NCBI RefSeq assembly: GCF_014196345.1
Contig: NZ_JACIDN010000004.1
Coordinates: 248,001-312,000, forward strand
Length of the DNA: 64,000 bases
Direction of reading: 5' to 3'
Source of the DNA: Methylobacterium brachythecii
GTDB taxonomy: Bacteria; Pseudomonadota; Alphaproteobacteria; Rhizobiales; Beijerinckiaceae
Shown: piece by piece, positions 36,029 to 45,746 of the stretch
Layout: every line of letters starts with the position of its first letter
Position numbering within the stretch: position 1 is the first letter of the stretch
The notes under the pieces: generated by a model
Told to the model about the DNA's origin: nothing
Databases searched by the model: none
What the model saw: the letters and a program-made list of their open reading frames with translations, nothing else
Translations under genes and position numbers: made by a program

Positions 36029-37159
36029 TCAGCGCGGACGGGCCAGCACGCCGCCGGAGATCGCCTCGCCGACGCCGGTGGTGCTCGGGAAGGTGATCGG
36101 CAGGCCCTTCAGCGAGCGCATGGCGAGATAGGCGAAGGCCTGGGCTTCCAGGAAGGCCGAAGACCAGCCGATCGTGTCGGCCATAAGAATCTCGGCATCG
36201 AGCAGGGAATTCAGCAGCCGCATCAGCTCGCCGTTCTTGGCGCCGCCCCCGGCGACGACCCAGCGCGTCGGCCGCTCCGGCGCGTGGTCGAGGGCGAGCA
36301 GCACGGCGCGCGCGGTGAAGGCGGTCAGCGTCGCGGCGCCGTCCTCGGTGGAGAGCTGGCCGGCGAGCTTGTGCGAGAACCAGTTCCGGTCGAGGGATTT
36401 CGGCGGCTTGCGCGCGAAAAACGGGTGCTGGAGCAGCCAGGCCAGAAGCTGGTCGTCCGGCCGGCCGCGGGCGGCGGTGCGGCCGCCATCGTCGAGGTTC
36501 TTGCCCTCGCGCTCCTGCATCCACTCGTCGATCAGCGAATTGCCCGGCCCGGTATCGAAGGCGACGACGCCGCCCCCTGAATCGATCAGCGTGGCATTGG
36601 CGACGCCGCCGATATTGAGGATGCCGAACGGCCCTGCGAAGCCGGCGGCCTCGGCCAGCGCCTTGTGGAAGATAGGTACCAGCGGAGCCCCCTGCCCGCC
36701 CGCCTCGATATCGGCGCGGCGCAGGTCCGAGACCACGGGGATGCCGAGCCGGTCGGCGAGCGCCTGTCCGTCGCCGATCTGGATCGAGATGCGGTGCTGC
36801 GGACGGTGGATCACGGTCTGGCCGTGGAAGCCGACCACCTCGATGTCGGCGGGCGTCAGGCCGTTGTCGGCGAGAAAGCGCTCCACCGCCTCGGCATGGG
36901 CGCGGGTGACGAACGCCTCCGCCTCCGGCAAGCGGCCGGGCCGGTCGGTGGGCAGCACGACGCTCTCGGCATCCTTGGTGGCGGCGCGCAGCAGCGTGCG
37001 CTCCTCCTCCTCGTAGCCGCGGTATCCGGTCGGCCCGAGGGGCTCGAGGAAGTTGTTGCGGCTCTTGACGACGTGGACCGCCTCGCCGTCGGTCTCGATC
37101 AGTGCGACGTCGACCCCGTCCAGCGAGGTGCCGCTCATCAGGCCGATCGCGCGCTTCAT
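36029..37159 (-). CDS. anmK: Anhydro-N-acetylmuramic acid kinase
   Basis: The product has 376 residues. It starts MKRAIGLMSGTSLDGVDVAL, the ATP-phosphate loop of AnmK. Other conserved blocks are VGFHGQTVIHRP, FGILNIGGVANATLI, AFDTGPGNSLIDEWM and RWVVAGGGAKNGELM. The enzyme opens and phosphorylates 1,6-anhydroMurNAc in peptidoglycan recycling in the cytoplasm. I chose the ATG at 37159 because AGGG lies 7 nt upstream; an ATG 6 nt earlier sits too close to it. It is divergent from tyrS. Confidence 0.95.
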   Translation of the reverse strand: MKRAIGLMSGTSLDGVDVALIETDGEAVHVVKSRNNFLEPLGPTGYRGYEEEERTLLRAATKDAESVVLPTDRPGRLPEAEAFVTRAHAEAVERFLADNGLTPADIEVVGFHGQTVIHRPQHRISIQIGDGQALADRLGIPVVSDLRRADIEAGGQGAPLVPIFHKALAEAAGFAGPFGILNIGGVANATLIDSGGGVVAFDTGPGNSLIDEWMQEREGKNLDDGGRTAARGRPDDQLLAWLLQHPFFARKPPKSLDRNWFSHKLAGQLSTEDGAATLTAFTARAVLLALDHAPERPTRWVVAGGGAKNGELMRLLNSLLDAEILMADTIGWSSAFLEAQAFAYLAMRSLKGLPITFPSTTGVGEAISGGVLARPR

Positions 37160-37286
37160 CGTCATGCCCTCACGCCCCGTGCCTTTCGCCGGCTGCCCTG
37201 TTAAGAGCCGGCCCATCCCCGATGCGGGGAGCTAGCATGCTGGCGGCGATCCTGTCGCGCCACCCCCAACCCGAGACCGATCCGAT

Positions 37287-38564
37287 ATGAGTGCCGCCGA
37301 GAGCTTCTCGCCGAAATCCGACTTCCTGCGGGTGCTGACCGAGCGCGGCTATATCCACCAGACCTCCGATCTCGAAGGGATCGATACGGCCGCGGCCGAG
37401 GGCCGGCTGACCACCTATGTCGGCTACGATTGCACCGCGGGCTCGCTGCATATCGGCCACCTGCTCTCGATCATGATGCTGCACTGGCTGCAGGCGACCG
37501 GGGCGGGCAAGCCGATCGCGCTGATGGGCGGCGGCACGACCCGCGTCGGCGACCCGTCGGGCCGTGACGAGACCCGCAAGATCCTGACGATCGAGCAGAT
37601 CGAGGAGAACAAGCGCGGCATCGGCAAGACCTTCGCCAAGTTCCTGACCTTCGGCGACGGCCCGGGCGAGGCGCTGATGGTCGACAATGCCGAGTGGCTG
37701 ACGAAGCTCAACTACATCGAGATGCTGCGCGACATCGGCCGGCATTTCTCGGTGAACCGCATGCTGTCGATGGACAGCGTGCGCATGCGCCTGGAGCGCG
37801 ACCAGGAGCTGTCGTTCCTGGAGTTCAACTACATGATCCTCCAGTCCTACGACTTCGTGGAGCTGAACCGGCGCTACGGTTGTGTCCTGCAGATGGGCGG
37901 CTCGGACCAGTGGGGCAACATCGTCATGGGGCTCGACCTCGGGCGCCGCATGGGCACGAAGCAGCTCTACGCCCTGACCTGCCCGCTGCTCACCACGGCC
38001 TCCGGCGCCAAGATGGGCAAGACCGCCGCCGGCGCCGTCTGGCTCGATGCCGAGATGCTGTCGCCTTACGATTACTGGCAGTTCTGGCGGAACACCGAGG
38101 ATGCCGATGTCGGCCGCTTCCTCAAGCTGTTCACGCTGCTGCCGATGGACGAGATCGCCCGGCTCGCCGCACTCGGCGGCGCCGAGATCAACGAGGCGAA
38201 GAAGACGCTCGCCACCGAAGCCACCGCGCTGATGCATGGCCGCGAGGCCGCCGAGGCCGCCGCCGAGACGGCCCGGAAAACCTTCGTCGAGGGCAGTGTC
38301 GCGGCGGATCTGCCTACCGTCACCGTCTCGGCCGATCTGCTCGATGCCGGCATCGGCGTGCTCACGGCCTTCGGACCGGAATTCGCCAAGCTGGTGCCGT
38401 CGACAAGCGAGGCGCGCCGGCAGATCAAGAGCGGCGGCCTGCGCGTCAACGACGCTCAGATCAGCGACGAACGCTCGGTGCTCCGCACGGCGGACCTCAC
38501 GTCCGACGGCGTGATCAAACTCTCCTTCGGCAAGAAGAAGCACGTGCTGTTGAAGAAGGGCTGA
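37287..38564 (+). CDS. tyrS: Tyrosyl-tRNA synthetase
   Basis: The product has 425 residues, a class I synthetase of TyrRS type. HIGH is at residues 55-58 ([10 protein letters not shown]), and the KMSKS counterpart is [15 protein letters not shown] near 242. Tyrosine-binding features YVGYDCTAG and [11 protein letters not shown] are present, and a C-terminal S4 RNA-binding domain ([18 protein letters not shown]) completes it. It is divergent from anmK, 127 nt apart, and ends 9 nt before a palindromic repeat. Confidence 0.97.
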   Translation: MSAAESFSPKSDFLRVLTERGYIHQTSDLEGIDTAAAEGRLTTYVGYDCTAGSLHIGHLLSIMMLHWLQATGAGKPIALMGGGTTRVGDPSGRDETRKILTIEQIEENKRGIGKTFAKFLTFGDGPGEALMVDNAEWLTKLNYIEMLRDIGRHFSVNRMLSMDSVRMRLERDQELSFLEFNYMILQSYDFVELNRRYGCVLQMGGSDQWGNIVMGLDLGRRMGTKQLYALTCPLLTTASGAKMGKTAAGAVWLDAEMLSPYDYWQFWRNTEDADVGRFLKLFTLLPMDEIARLAALGGAEINEAKKTLATEATALMHGREAAEAAAETARKTFVEGSVAADLPTVTVSADLLDAGIGVLTAFGPEFAKLVPSTSEARRQIKSGGLRVNDAQISDERSVLRTADLTSDGVIKLSFGKKKHVLLKKG

Positions 38565-38573
38565 TCGCTTCCG

Positions 38574-38666
38574 CCGTCATTGCGAGCGTAGCGAAGCAAT
38601 CCAGAGCCACATCCGCAAACGTCAGCGCGTTGGCCCTGGATTGCTTCGCTACGCTCGCAATGACGG
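38574..38666. repeat. 93-bp palindrome, CGTCATTGCGAGCG family, copy 3
   Basis: Arms ccgtcattgcgagcgtagcg... and ...cgctacgctcgcaatgacgg are inverted copies of about 33 nt, with loop CACATCCGC..ACGTCAGCGCGTTGG in the same orientation as copy 1. It lies between the convergent tyrS and AsmA-like genes (9 and 15 nt from their stops). Confidence 0.9.
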
Positions 38667-38681
38667 CAAAGCGTTCGAACG

Positions 38682-41600
38682 TCAGCGCTCCGGCAGCCCG
38701 TTGGCCGACGCGTCCGAGCCCCCGCCTCTCCCCGCGCCGAAGAGCTGGCGCAGGAAGCCCGGCGCGACGGCCGAGAGCGGATTGACGCTCACCGTCGGCT
38801 TGGCGATCGCGCCGGAGACCGCGAAGTTCACGCCGAACAGGCCCTCGTTGCGGTCGCCGGCGAGCAGCGGGCCGACGATCGGCACGTGGGCCACCACGTT
38901 GTTGAGGGCGTAGAGCGGCACGAAGGTGCCATCGATCTGGGTGCGCTCCTTGGCCGTGTCGAGCCAGCCGCCCATGGTGAAGCCCATGGCGGCGTTGGAG
39001 ATCACGGCATCGGAGAAGCTGATGCGGGCACCGCTGCGCTGGAAATTCGCGCGCATCCGGTCGAAGCCGACGTCGCTCGCCGCCGCGACACGGCGCCCGC
39101 GGGCATCGACGGCATCGCCCGCGGCCGGGCTCGACGCCATGATCCGCGACAGGGCGGGCTCGTCGCGCAAGACGAAGTTCTTGACCTTGACGCCGCCCGC
39201 CTGCGGCCCGTCGTTCAGGAACAGGCTCAGGTCGAGCTTGCCGCCATACATGCGCTTGTAGACGTCGAAGAAGCGGAGCGTCGCGCCCGAATCGTCGGAC
39301 TCGACTTGAAGCAGCGGCTGTCCTCGCTCGGGCTTGATGCTCGCGGTCAACGGAGCGCTGCCGAACCGGCCCTTGACCTGCGCGTTGCGGATGTCGCCGT
39401 CGCGCATGGTGAGCTTGAGGTTCGCGTTGGTCAGTACCTCGCCGTTGTATCCCGTCAGGATATTGAGGGCGATGTCGGCCTCGACGTCCTTGCCGTCCTT
39501 GTCCTTGCCCTTCTTCGAATCCGGGCTGGTCAGCGTCTTCAGGAACGGCCGCGCATCGGCCACCTGGCCCTTCACCGCGACCCTATAGACGCCGCTGGAA
39601 TGATCGACGGAGACGCGCATGTCGTCGCCCGGCGAGAGCTTGAGGCTAGAGATCTCAGCCCGGTCGAAGCCGCCGTCGGCGGTGATGGCCGCGCTGCCGC
39701 GAGCGAGTGCGGGGGAGGCGTCGAGGACGATGTCGCGCAGGTCGGAGCCGCCGCTCTGGTTCTCGGCCAGGGTGAAGGCGAGCTTGCCCGGCTTGCCGGC
39801 GGCCTTCGACCAGCCCGGCAGCAGGCCTTCGATGCCGGCCTTGGTGAGGTCGGCTTCGACCCGGATCGGCGGCTTGCCCGGGCCCGGCCGGCCGATCGGC
39901 ACGGTGAGCCGCGCTGGGATCGGCCCGCTGAGCTGGGGCGCCACCGGGAAACCCTTCTTGGCGCGCAAGGTCTCGTCGAGGACGAGCGAGACCAGCGCCT
40001 CGCCAGGCGCGCCGGGCTTGGGCTGCCGCAGGTCGATCGTCAGCGGCGCGCCGAGCACCCGGCCGTCGCCCTTCATGGTGAAGCCGCTGCGGTCGTAGTT
40101 CAGGGCGAAGCGGCCCTGCTCGAAGCGCTCCTTGCCGAACGCCTTGTCGACGGTCAGGTCGGTCAGGGCGCCGTTCAGCGTGACCGGGATGTCGGCGATG
40201 TCCGGCACGTGTTTGAGGTTCAGCGGGAAGTCGATGCGCAGGTCGGCGCGGCCCTTGATGTTGGCCGGGTCGAAATCGGTGCCGGAGAGGCCTTTGAACA
40301 TCTTGGTCTGGAGCAGGGCGGCGATCGCATCGGCGCCTCCGCCGAGCCGCAGGCCGATCTGCGCGAGCACGTTGCCCGGCTGAGGGTCGCGGACGGTGAA
40401 CGACCCGTCGCTGATGCCGAGCGTGCGGTTGTCGGCGAGGCGGATATCCGCGCTGGCCCCGTTGATGGTGGTCGAGCGGCCGGTAATCACGCCCGTCAGC
40501 CGGGCATGACCGATCGGCGGCGCGTCGCGCGACACCGTGAGGCCTGCCCCCGAGACCGCGACGTCGACATGCAGGGACTTGTCCGGCAGGGGCGCGCCCT
40601 GCAGCGCGGATGCCATCTCGGCACCGCTCAGATCCACCACGATCTCGGTCGCGTCGACCTGGCCGCCGACCAGATAATCGACGAGATAGTAGCGCACGGC
40701 CGGCGCCACGTGCTCGGGCCAGAGCCGGAGAGCGAGGCGCCCCTCGGTATGGTCGGCCTTGATCCGCAGCGTGACGCCGTCGTCGTCGCGGCTCGTGCCG
40801 ATGGTGCCAGTGATGGTGCCGTTGAGCTTCTCGCCGCGCATCGAAAACTCGTCGATGCTGATGCCGCCCTCGCGGCCGGTCAGGTGCCCCTTGATCTCGG
40901 CGACCTTCACGGGGGCGTCCGCAGGGGTCGCGCCCCGCAGGACGGCGTTGCTGCCGCCGAAGCTGAGGGTCCAATCGGTGGGCGCGCCGTTCGGGCTCTG
41001 TGCGAAGGCCCCCTGCAACTGGACGCTGTTTCCGGCGCCGGCATAGTCCAGCGAGTCGAGCTTCAGGGCCCGGTTGGCTTCGTCCCAGCTCGCCGCCGCG
41101 TTCAGCGTCTCGATGGTGACCGGGTTGAAGTCCTTCTCCTCGATCAGCAGGTTGCCGGCGCTGGAATGCACGCCGACCTTCATCGACTCGATGCGCCCGG
41201 CATTGATCGCCACGTCGGCGGAGCCCGAGACCTTCAGGTCGGTCTCGACCGGCAGCTTGGACATGCCGCCGAGCAGCAGCATGTCGGTGACCGGCAGGTC
41301 GTCGAGGGTGATGGTGCCCGAGCGCCGGCCGCCGCCTTCCTCGTGGACGTCGCCGCCGAAGCGCCACTCGCCGTGCGGGCCGTCGATGCGCAATTCGAAG
41401 ATGCGGGCGTCGCGCGTGGCATCGCGGCGAAAGAGCCCGTTGACGCGCTCGAACACTGCCCGCTCGCGGGCGTCGTCGTCGATCAGCGTCAGGCGTCCAT
41501 TGGTGATCTTGGCCCGATCGAGGGCCCCGACGACTCCGGCGGAATCGAGCACCACGCCGAAGATCGATGCGACGGCGGCCGAGACCGGCGAGACGGTGCC

Positions 41601-42182
41601 GCGGGCCGGGTCCACGCTCGGCAGGGTATGGGGCTTCACCGCCGCCGTCTCGGTCGGCGAGGAGGCGGCGAAGGCGATCGAGCCGTCGCGATGCACGAGG
41701 GCCGTCATCCGCAGGTCGCGGAACTCGATGGAGCGCGGCTGCACCGAGAACTTCATCAGCCCCCATGTGTCGATGCTGACCACGGCGAGCGGCGCGCTGA
41801 CGACGAGCGCACCGTCCGGATTGAACACGTCGAGCCCCGCGACGCGCAGGGCCAGCGAGTTCTCGGAATCGAGCTCCAGCGAGCTGTCCTTGAGATCGAC
41901 CCGCCATCCGGGGCCGATGCTGCCGGCCAGCCCCGCAGCGACGCGCTCGGACATGCCCTCGATGTGCAGCGGCCCCTGTGACAGCCGCAGCACCGCGAGC
42001 CCCGTGCCGAGGCCCAGCAGGAAGACCAGCAGGACGGCGCCGATCATGCACCTGCGGCGGACGCGGCCCGACGCCTTGCGCGGCCGTTCCGGCGGCGTCT
42101 CAGGCCCTCGTGCGGGCTTGCCGGTCGCAGCTTTGCCGGTCACCGCTTCCTCGAGGAGCGAGTGGGCCGTTTCCTGGTCCAT
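38682..42182 (-). CDS. Large AsmA/YhdP-like (DUF3971) membrane-anchored protein
   Basis: The product has 1166 residues. A cytoplasmic proline/arginine-rich tail is followed by one membrane helix (about 46-65, MIGAVLLVFLLGLGTGLAVL), then more than 1000 residues predicted as repetitive beta strands, with DUF3971 in the middle and an AsmA-like C-terminal region (FAVSGAIAKPTVSVNPLSAVAPGFLRQLF, split in function not in text). Proteins of this build (YhdP, TamB, AsmA) bridge the periplasm and are thought to carry phospholipids to the outer membrane. AAGGA precedes the ATG at 42182. It is divergent from bcp. Confidence 0.88.
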   Translation of the reverse strand: MDQETAHSLLEEAVTGKAATGKPARGPETPPERPRKASGRVRRRCMIGAVLLVFLLGLGTGLAVLRLSQGPLHIEGMSERVAAGLAGSIGPGWRVDLKDSSLELDSENSLALRVAGLDVFNPDGALVVSAPLAVVSIDTWGLMKFSVQPRSIEFRDLRMTALVHRDGSIAFAASSPTETAAVKPHTLPSVDPARGTVSPVSAAVASIFGVVLDSAGVVGALDRAKITNGRLTLIDDDARERAVFERVNGLFRRDATRDARIFELRIDGPHGEWRFGGDVHEEGGGRRSGTITLDDLPVTDMLLLGGMSKLPVETDLKVSGSADVAINAGRIESMKVGVHSSAGNLLIEEKDFNPVTIETLNAAASWDEANRALKLDSLDYAGAGNSVQLQGAFAQSPNGAPTDWTLSFGGSNAVLRGATPADAPVKVAEIKGHLTGREGGISIDEFSMRGEKLNGTITGTIGTSRDDDGVTLRIKADHTEGRLALRLWPEHVAPAVRYYLVDYLVGGQVDATEIVVDLSGAEMASALQGAPLPDKSLHVDVAVSGAGLTVSRDAPPIGHARLTGVITGRSTTINGASADIRLADNRTLGISDGSFTVRDPQPGNVLAQIGLRLGGGADAIAALLQTKMFKGLSGTDFDPANIKGRADLRIDFPLNLKHVPDIADIPVTLNGALTDLTVDKAFGKERFEQGRFALNYDRSGFTMKGDGRVLGAPLTIDLRQPKPGAPGEALVSLVLDETLRAKKGFPVAPQLSGPIPARLTVPIGRPGPGKPPIRVEADLTKAGIEGLLPGWSKAAGKPGKLAFTLAENQSGGSDLRDIVLDASPALARGSAAITADGGFDRAEISSLKLSPGDDMRVSVDHSSGVYRVAVKGQVADARPFLKTLTSPDSKKGKDKDGKDVEADIALNILTGYNGEVLTNANLKLTMRDGDIRNAQVKGRFGSAPLTASIKPERGQPLLQVESDDSGATLRFFDVYKRMYGGKLDLSLFLNDGPQAGGVKVKNFVLRDEPALSRIMASSPAAGDAVDARGRRVAAASDVGFDRMRANFQRSGARISFSDAVISNAAMGFTMGGWLDTAKERTQIDGTFVPLYALNNVVAHVPIVGPLLAGDRNEGLFGVNFAVSGAIAKPTVSVNPLSAVAPGFLRQLFGAGRGGGSDASANGLPER

Positions 42183-42325
42183 TCATCCTTCGCCGCTGGA
42201 TCGGTCAACGCGCCCGGGATAATCGAGCGGAATGCCTTGGGTCTGATGCGCCGGTCGGGTGCCATGCCGACTCTGCAGAGAGCATGCCCCGAGGGACACG
42301 ATCAATCAGCCGAAAGGAAGGCATG

Positions 42326-42793
42326 ATGCCGCTCGAACAGGGTCAAAACGCCCCCGATTTCACCTTGCCGGGCGCCGGAGGCGAGACGATCGCACTCGGC
42401 GGGCTGAAAGGTCGCAAGGTCGTGCTGTATTTCTACCCGAAGGACGACACCAGCGGCTGCACCCTGGAGGCCCAGGGCTTCAACGCGCTCGGCGACGCCT
42501 TTGCCGCCGCCGGCGCGACGGTGGTTGGCGTCTCGCCTGATTCGGTGAAGAGCCACGAGAAGTTCCGCGCGAAATACGGGCTGACCTTCCCGCTCGCCTC
42601 CGACGAGGCCAAGGGCATGCTCGAGGCCTACGGCGTCTGGGTCGAGAAGAGCATGTACGGGCGCAAGTACATGGGCGTCGAGCGCACCACCGTGCTGATC
42701 GACGGCGAGGGCCAGATCGCGCGGATCTGGCCGAAGGTGAAGGTGCCCGGCCATGCCGACGAGGTGCTGGAGGCAACCCGCGCCCTCGGCTGA
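42326..42793 (+). CDS. bcp: Thioredoxin-dependent peroxiredoxin, Bcp/PrxQ type
   Basis: The product has 155 residues. The peroxidatic cysteine is Cys45 in YPKDDTSGCTLEAQGFN. The resolving cysteine of E. coli Bcp, five residues on, is Gln50 here, so this is a 1-Cys form or one that is resolved by an outside thiol. Thioredoxin-fold blocks VVLYFYPKDD and LASDEAKGMLEAYGVW are normal. It reduces hydroperoxides in the cytoplasm. The ATG at 42326 is favoured over the ATG 3 nt earlier because AAGGAAG then sits at the right spacing. Confidence 0.94.
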   Translation: MPLEQGQNAPDFTLPGAGGETIALGGLKGRKVVLYFYPKDDTSGCTLEAQGFNALGDAFAAAGATVVGVSPDSVKSHEKFRAKYGLTFPLASDEAKGMLEAYGVWVEKSMYGRKYMGVERTTVLIDGEGQIARIWPKVKVPGHADEVLEATRALG

Positions 42794-42875
42794 GACAGTG
42801 GCGCCAGGGCCGTTTTGTCGGTTCCTTAACCTTGACGATGTGTGATGGGGGCACCTGTCTTCACCGTTCGGCGTG

Positions 42876-44219
42876 ATGCGTCCCATCTCACCATCGACCT
42901 CTCCAGCTGACGGCGCGGCCCGGCGCCGCGATCGTCTCGGCCAGACCCCGGCGCCCCGCCGGAGCAGGCTCGCCCCCGCCCTGGCCGTGGCGCTCTGCGC
43001 CAGCACGGTCTGGGCCGGCGCGACGACCTACTACATCGTGTTTCGCGACGAGACGCTCGGCCGCTTCTTCGCGCAGGTCCGGACCGTCGAGCTCGCCTAT
43101 CAGGAGCGGCTCGGCGCGCTGCAATCGCAGGTCGACCAGACGGTCTCGGAGCGGATCAGGAGCCGCGAGGGCTTCGAGAGCCGGCTCGGCGCGCTCGCCG
43201 AGCGGCAGGCGCTGATGGAGCGGCGCCAGGGCATTCTGGCGGCGCTCGGTGCCCCGGAGCCCGAGACCACCGGTTCGATCCTTACAGTGCCGACGGAGCC
43301 GACCCCCGCGGCGCAACTGCCCCAAAAACCCTTCCCCACGCCGGAGCCATCCGATGCCGGCGGCAGCTTCGACCTGCGCATGCGCGGTGGCGACCGGGTC
43401 GAGGCGCCGGAGCGTCGACTCGGGCTTCGCCTCGCTCGCCTCAACGGCCGGCTCGACCAGCTGGCCGAGAGGCAGTCGGAGGTGCTTGGCGATCTCACCG
43501 CCACGACCACCCGCACCATCGGACGGCTTCGCAGCGTGATCGCGCGGGCGGGTCTCGATCCGAGCCGCTTCGACAAGCCGGAGCGCGGCGTCGGCGGCCC
43601 GCTGGTTCCGCTGACGGGCGATGCCTTCGATCGCGCCCTGGCGGAGGCGCAGCGTTCCGGCGACGAGGAGCAGCGGCTGCGACGGACGGTCGCCACCCTC
43701 CCCTTACGCAAGCCGCTCGCCCAGGACGCCGTCTACACCAGCACGTTCGGCGCCCGTCTCGATCCCTTCACCCGCGGGCTGGCGCTGCATACGGGGATCG
43801 ACATGCGCGCCGAGCACGGCGCCCCGGCCCGCGCCACGGCGGCGGGCCGCGTGACGGTGGCCGAGCCCAATGGCGGCTACGGCAACATGGTCGAGGTCGA
43901 CCACGGCCACGGCCTGGTGACGCGCTACGCGCATCTGGCGAGTTTTTCGGTGACGCCCGGCCAGCGGGTCGAGGCGGGAGCCGTGATCGGCCGCGTCGGC
44001 TCGACGGGACGCTCGACAGGCAACCATCTGCATTATGAGGTTCGGATCGACGGCGAGCCGGTCGACCCCCAGCGCTTCCTCAAGGCCGGCGCCAGCCTCG
44101 CCGAGACGGTCGCGGATGCCGAGCCGGCGGCGGATGCGCAGGACCGGGACGGGCTGTCCTCCGACTCCTGGATCGCCTGGTCGAAGGCTCAGTTGCAGAA
44201 GCTCGGGCCCGGCCGTTAG
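42876..44219 (+). CDS. M23 (LytM) family metallopeptidase with coiled-coil stem
   Basis: The product has 447 residues. One membrane helix near 33-55 (LAPALAVALCASTVWAGATTYYIV) is followed by coiled-coil-rich segments to about residue 270, then a LytM domain. Zinc ligands and catalytic residues are visible: HTGIDMRAEHG (His about 304, then Asp), HGHGLVTRYAHLA and NHLHYEVRIDG. The full zinc set suggests active endopeptidase activity on peptidoglycan cross-links rather than an EnvC-like regulator. It lies 82 nt after bcp and ends convergent with prfB. Confidence 0.9.
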   Translation: MRPISPSTSPADGAARRRDRLGQTPAPRRSRLAPALAVALCASTVWAGATTYYIVFRDETLGRFFAQVRTVELAYQERLGALQSQVDQTVSERIRSREGFESRLGALAERQALMERRQGILAALGAPEPETTGSILTVPTEPTPAAQLPQKPFPTPEPSDAGGSFDLRMRGGDRVEAPERRLGLRLARLNGRLDQLAERQSEVLGDLTATTTRTIGRLRSVIARAGLDPSRFDKPERGVGGPLVPLTGDAFDRALAEAQRSGDEEQRLRRTVATLPLRKPLAQDAVYTSTFGARLDPFTRGLALHTGIDMRAEHGAPARATAAGRVTVAEPNGGYGNMVEVDHGHGLVTRYAHLASFSVTPGQRVEAGAVIGRVGSTGRSTGNHLHYEVRIDGEPVDPQRFLKAGASLAETVADAEPAADAQDRDGLSSDSWIAWSKAQLQKLGPGR

Positions 44220-44262
44220 GCGCTCAGACCCCGGGTTCGGCCCCTCGCGCCGGCCCTTCAGC

Positions 44263-44293
44263 CGTCATTGCTTCGCTGACGCTCGCAATGACG
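44263..44293. repeat. Collapsed 31-bp copy of the CGTCATTGCGAGCG palindrome
   Basis: CGTCATTGC (44263-44271) and GCAATGACG (44285-44293) are the outer ends of the long palindrome with the middle removed; the centre keeps the TTCGCT and CGCTC words. It lies between the convergent M23 and prfB genes and looks like an internal deletion of a full copy. Confidence 0.65.
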
Positions 44294-44300
44294 ACGAGGA

Positions 44301-45429
44301 TCAGTCGATGTCCTCGACGACCTCTGTCGCCCCATAGAGCCGCTGCGCGAGAGAGGCCTCGATGAACGGATCGATGTCGCCGTCGAGCACCTCGTCCGGG
44401 TCGGTCGATTGCGTGCCGGTGCGCAGGTCCTTCACGAGCTGATAGGGCTGCAGCACGTAGCTTCGGATCTGGTGGCCCCAGCCGATCTCCGTCTTGGAGG
44501 CGGCCTCCGCATTGGCCTTCTCCTCGCGCTTCTTCAGCTCGGCCTCGTAGAGGCGGGCGCGCAGCATGTTCCAGGCGGTCGCCCGGTTCTTGTGCTGCGA
44601 GCGCTCCTGCTGACAGGCCACCACGATGCCGGTCGGGTTGTGCGTGATGCGCACGGCCGAATCCGTGGTGTTGACGTGCTGACCGCCGGCGCCGGACGAG
44701 CGGTAGGTGTCGATGCGGCAGTCCGATTCCTTGATCTCGATCTCGATGCGATCGTCGATCACCGGATAGACCCAGACGCTCGCGAAGCTCGTATGCCGGC
44801 GGGCGTTGGAATCGTAGGGCGAGATCCGCACCAGGCGATGCACGCCGGATTCGGTCTTGAGACGGCCATAGGCGTTGTGGCCCTTGATCAGGAGCGTGGC
44901 GCCCTTGATCCCGGCCTCTTCGCCGTCGGTCATCTCGACGATGTCGACCTTGAACTTCTTGCGCTCGGCCCAGCGGCCATACATGCGCTGAAGCATGTTG
45001 GCCCAGTCCTGGCTCTCGGTGCCCCCAGCGCCGGCATGGACTTCGAGATAGGTGTCGAAGGCGTCGGCCTCCCCCGAGAGCAGCGTCTCGACCTGCCGGC
45101 CGGCCGCTTCCTTTTCGACGGCGCGGATCGCGTTCTCACCCTCGGTGATGGAGGCCTGGTCGCCCTCCATCTCGCCGAGCTCGATCAGCGTGGCGCCGTC
45201 CTCGAGCGCCTGCTCCAGCTTGCGGATGGCAGTGACGGCCTCGTCGAGCTGCTGCCGTTCGCGCATGACTTTTTGCGCGGCTTCGGCGTCATTCCACAGC
45301 TCGGGACTCTCCGAGGCTGCGTTCAGCTCCGCGAGACGTTTATCGACGGTATCCCAGTCAAAGATGCCTCCTCAGCAGCCCTATAGACTGCTTGGCGGCA
45401 TCCGAGCTCTGCTCGATCTCGGCGCGCAT
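44301..45429 (-). CDS. prfB: Peptide chain release factor 2, made by programmed +1 frameshift
   Basis: Translation starts at the ATG at 45429, reads 23 codons ([10 protein letters not shown]...) and meets an in-frame TGA at 45358-45360. A +1 shift on CTT TGA C continues into the long frame ([12 protein letters not shown]...), giving 375 residues. The GGQ motif that triggers peptidyl-tRNA hydrolysis is in SGAGGQHVN. The stop-codon recognition tripeptide, SPF in E. coli, is SPY here ([12 protein letters not shown]), as in other Rhizobiales I know. RF2 reads UGA and UAA, and the shift site makes it control its own amount. The gene converges on the M23 gene. Confidence 0.95.
45358..45372 (-). promoter_or_regulatory. 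prfB programmed frameshift site
   Basis: On the minus strand the sequence reads AGGAGGCATCTTTGAC. The internal Shine-Dalgarno AGGAGG (45367-45372) is 3 nt from the slippery CTT, followed by the TGA stop and C, the classical weak UGAC context. Low RF2 favours the shift and thus more RF2. Confidence 0.95.
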
Positions 45430-45499
45430 CTTGGGGTGAACTCGTGTGCGGTGAAGGCCGGGGTGATACCGGGGGCTCTGCGCGGTGTAAATGGCGCTG

Positions 45500-45593
45500 C
45501 CGTTATTGCGAGCGCAGCGAAGCAATCCAGGGCCAACGCACGAACCGTTGAGGATGTGGCCCTGGATTGCTTCGCTGCGCTCGCAATGACGCG
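45500..45593. repeat. 94-bp palindrome, CGTCATTGCGAGCG family, copy 4 (inverted loop)
   Basis: Arms cgttattgcgagcgcagcg... and ...gctgcgctcgcaatgacg are near-perfect inverted copies; the loop (CCAACGCACG..GAGGATGTGG) matches copies 1 and 3 in reverse complement. It occupies much of the 317-nt gap upstream of prfB, where I see no gene. Confidence 0.88.
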
Positions 45594-45746
45594 AGTGGTT
45601 TTTTGATCGTCCTCAAGGACAACCATCGTGCGGAGCTGTCCGCATAGCAGACGAAGTTGGCGATTGTTTCCGCTCAACTTCGGCCGCCGGTCACGTCCAG
45701 TATGGCGATCTGCGGTTACGTCGCTTGCAACCTGCTCAGAGAGCCC

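Noticed and set aside
38886..41981. A 1031-codon open frame on the plus strand
   Set aside because: It is exactly antisense to the AsmA-like gene, has no family motifs and is rich in Arg/Ala/Gly, as expected for the shadow of a GC-rich gene.
44263..44293. Rho-independent terminator for prfB
   Set aside because: The short palindrome has no T tract on the minus strand and is better explained as a deleted copy of the repeat family.
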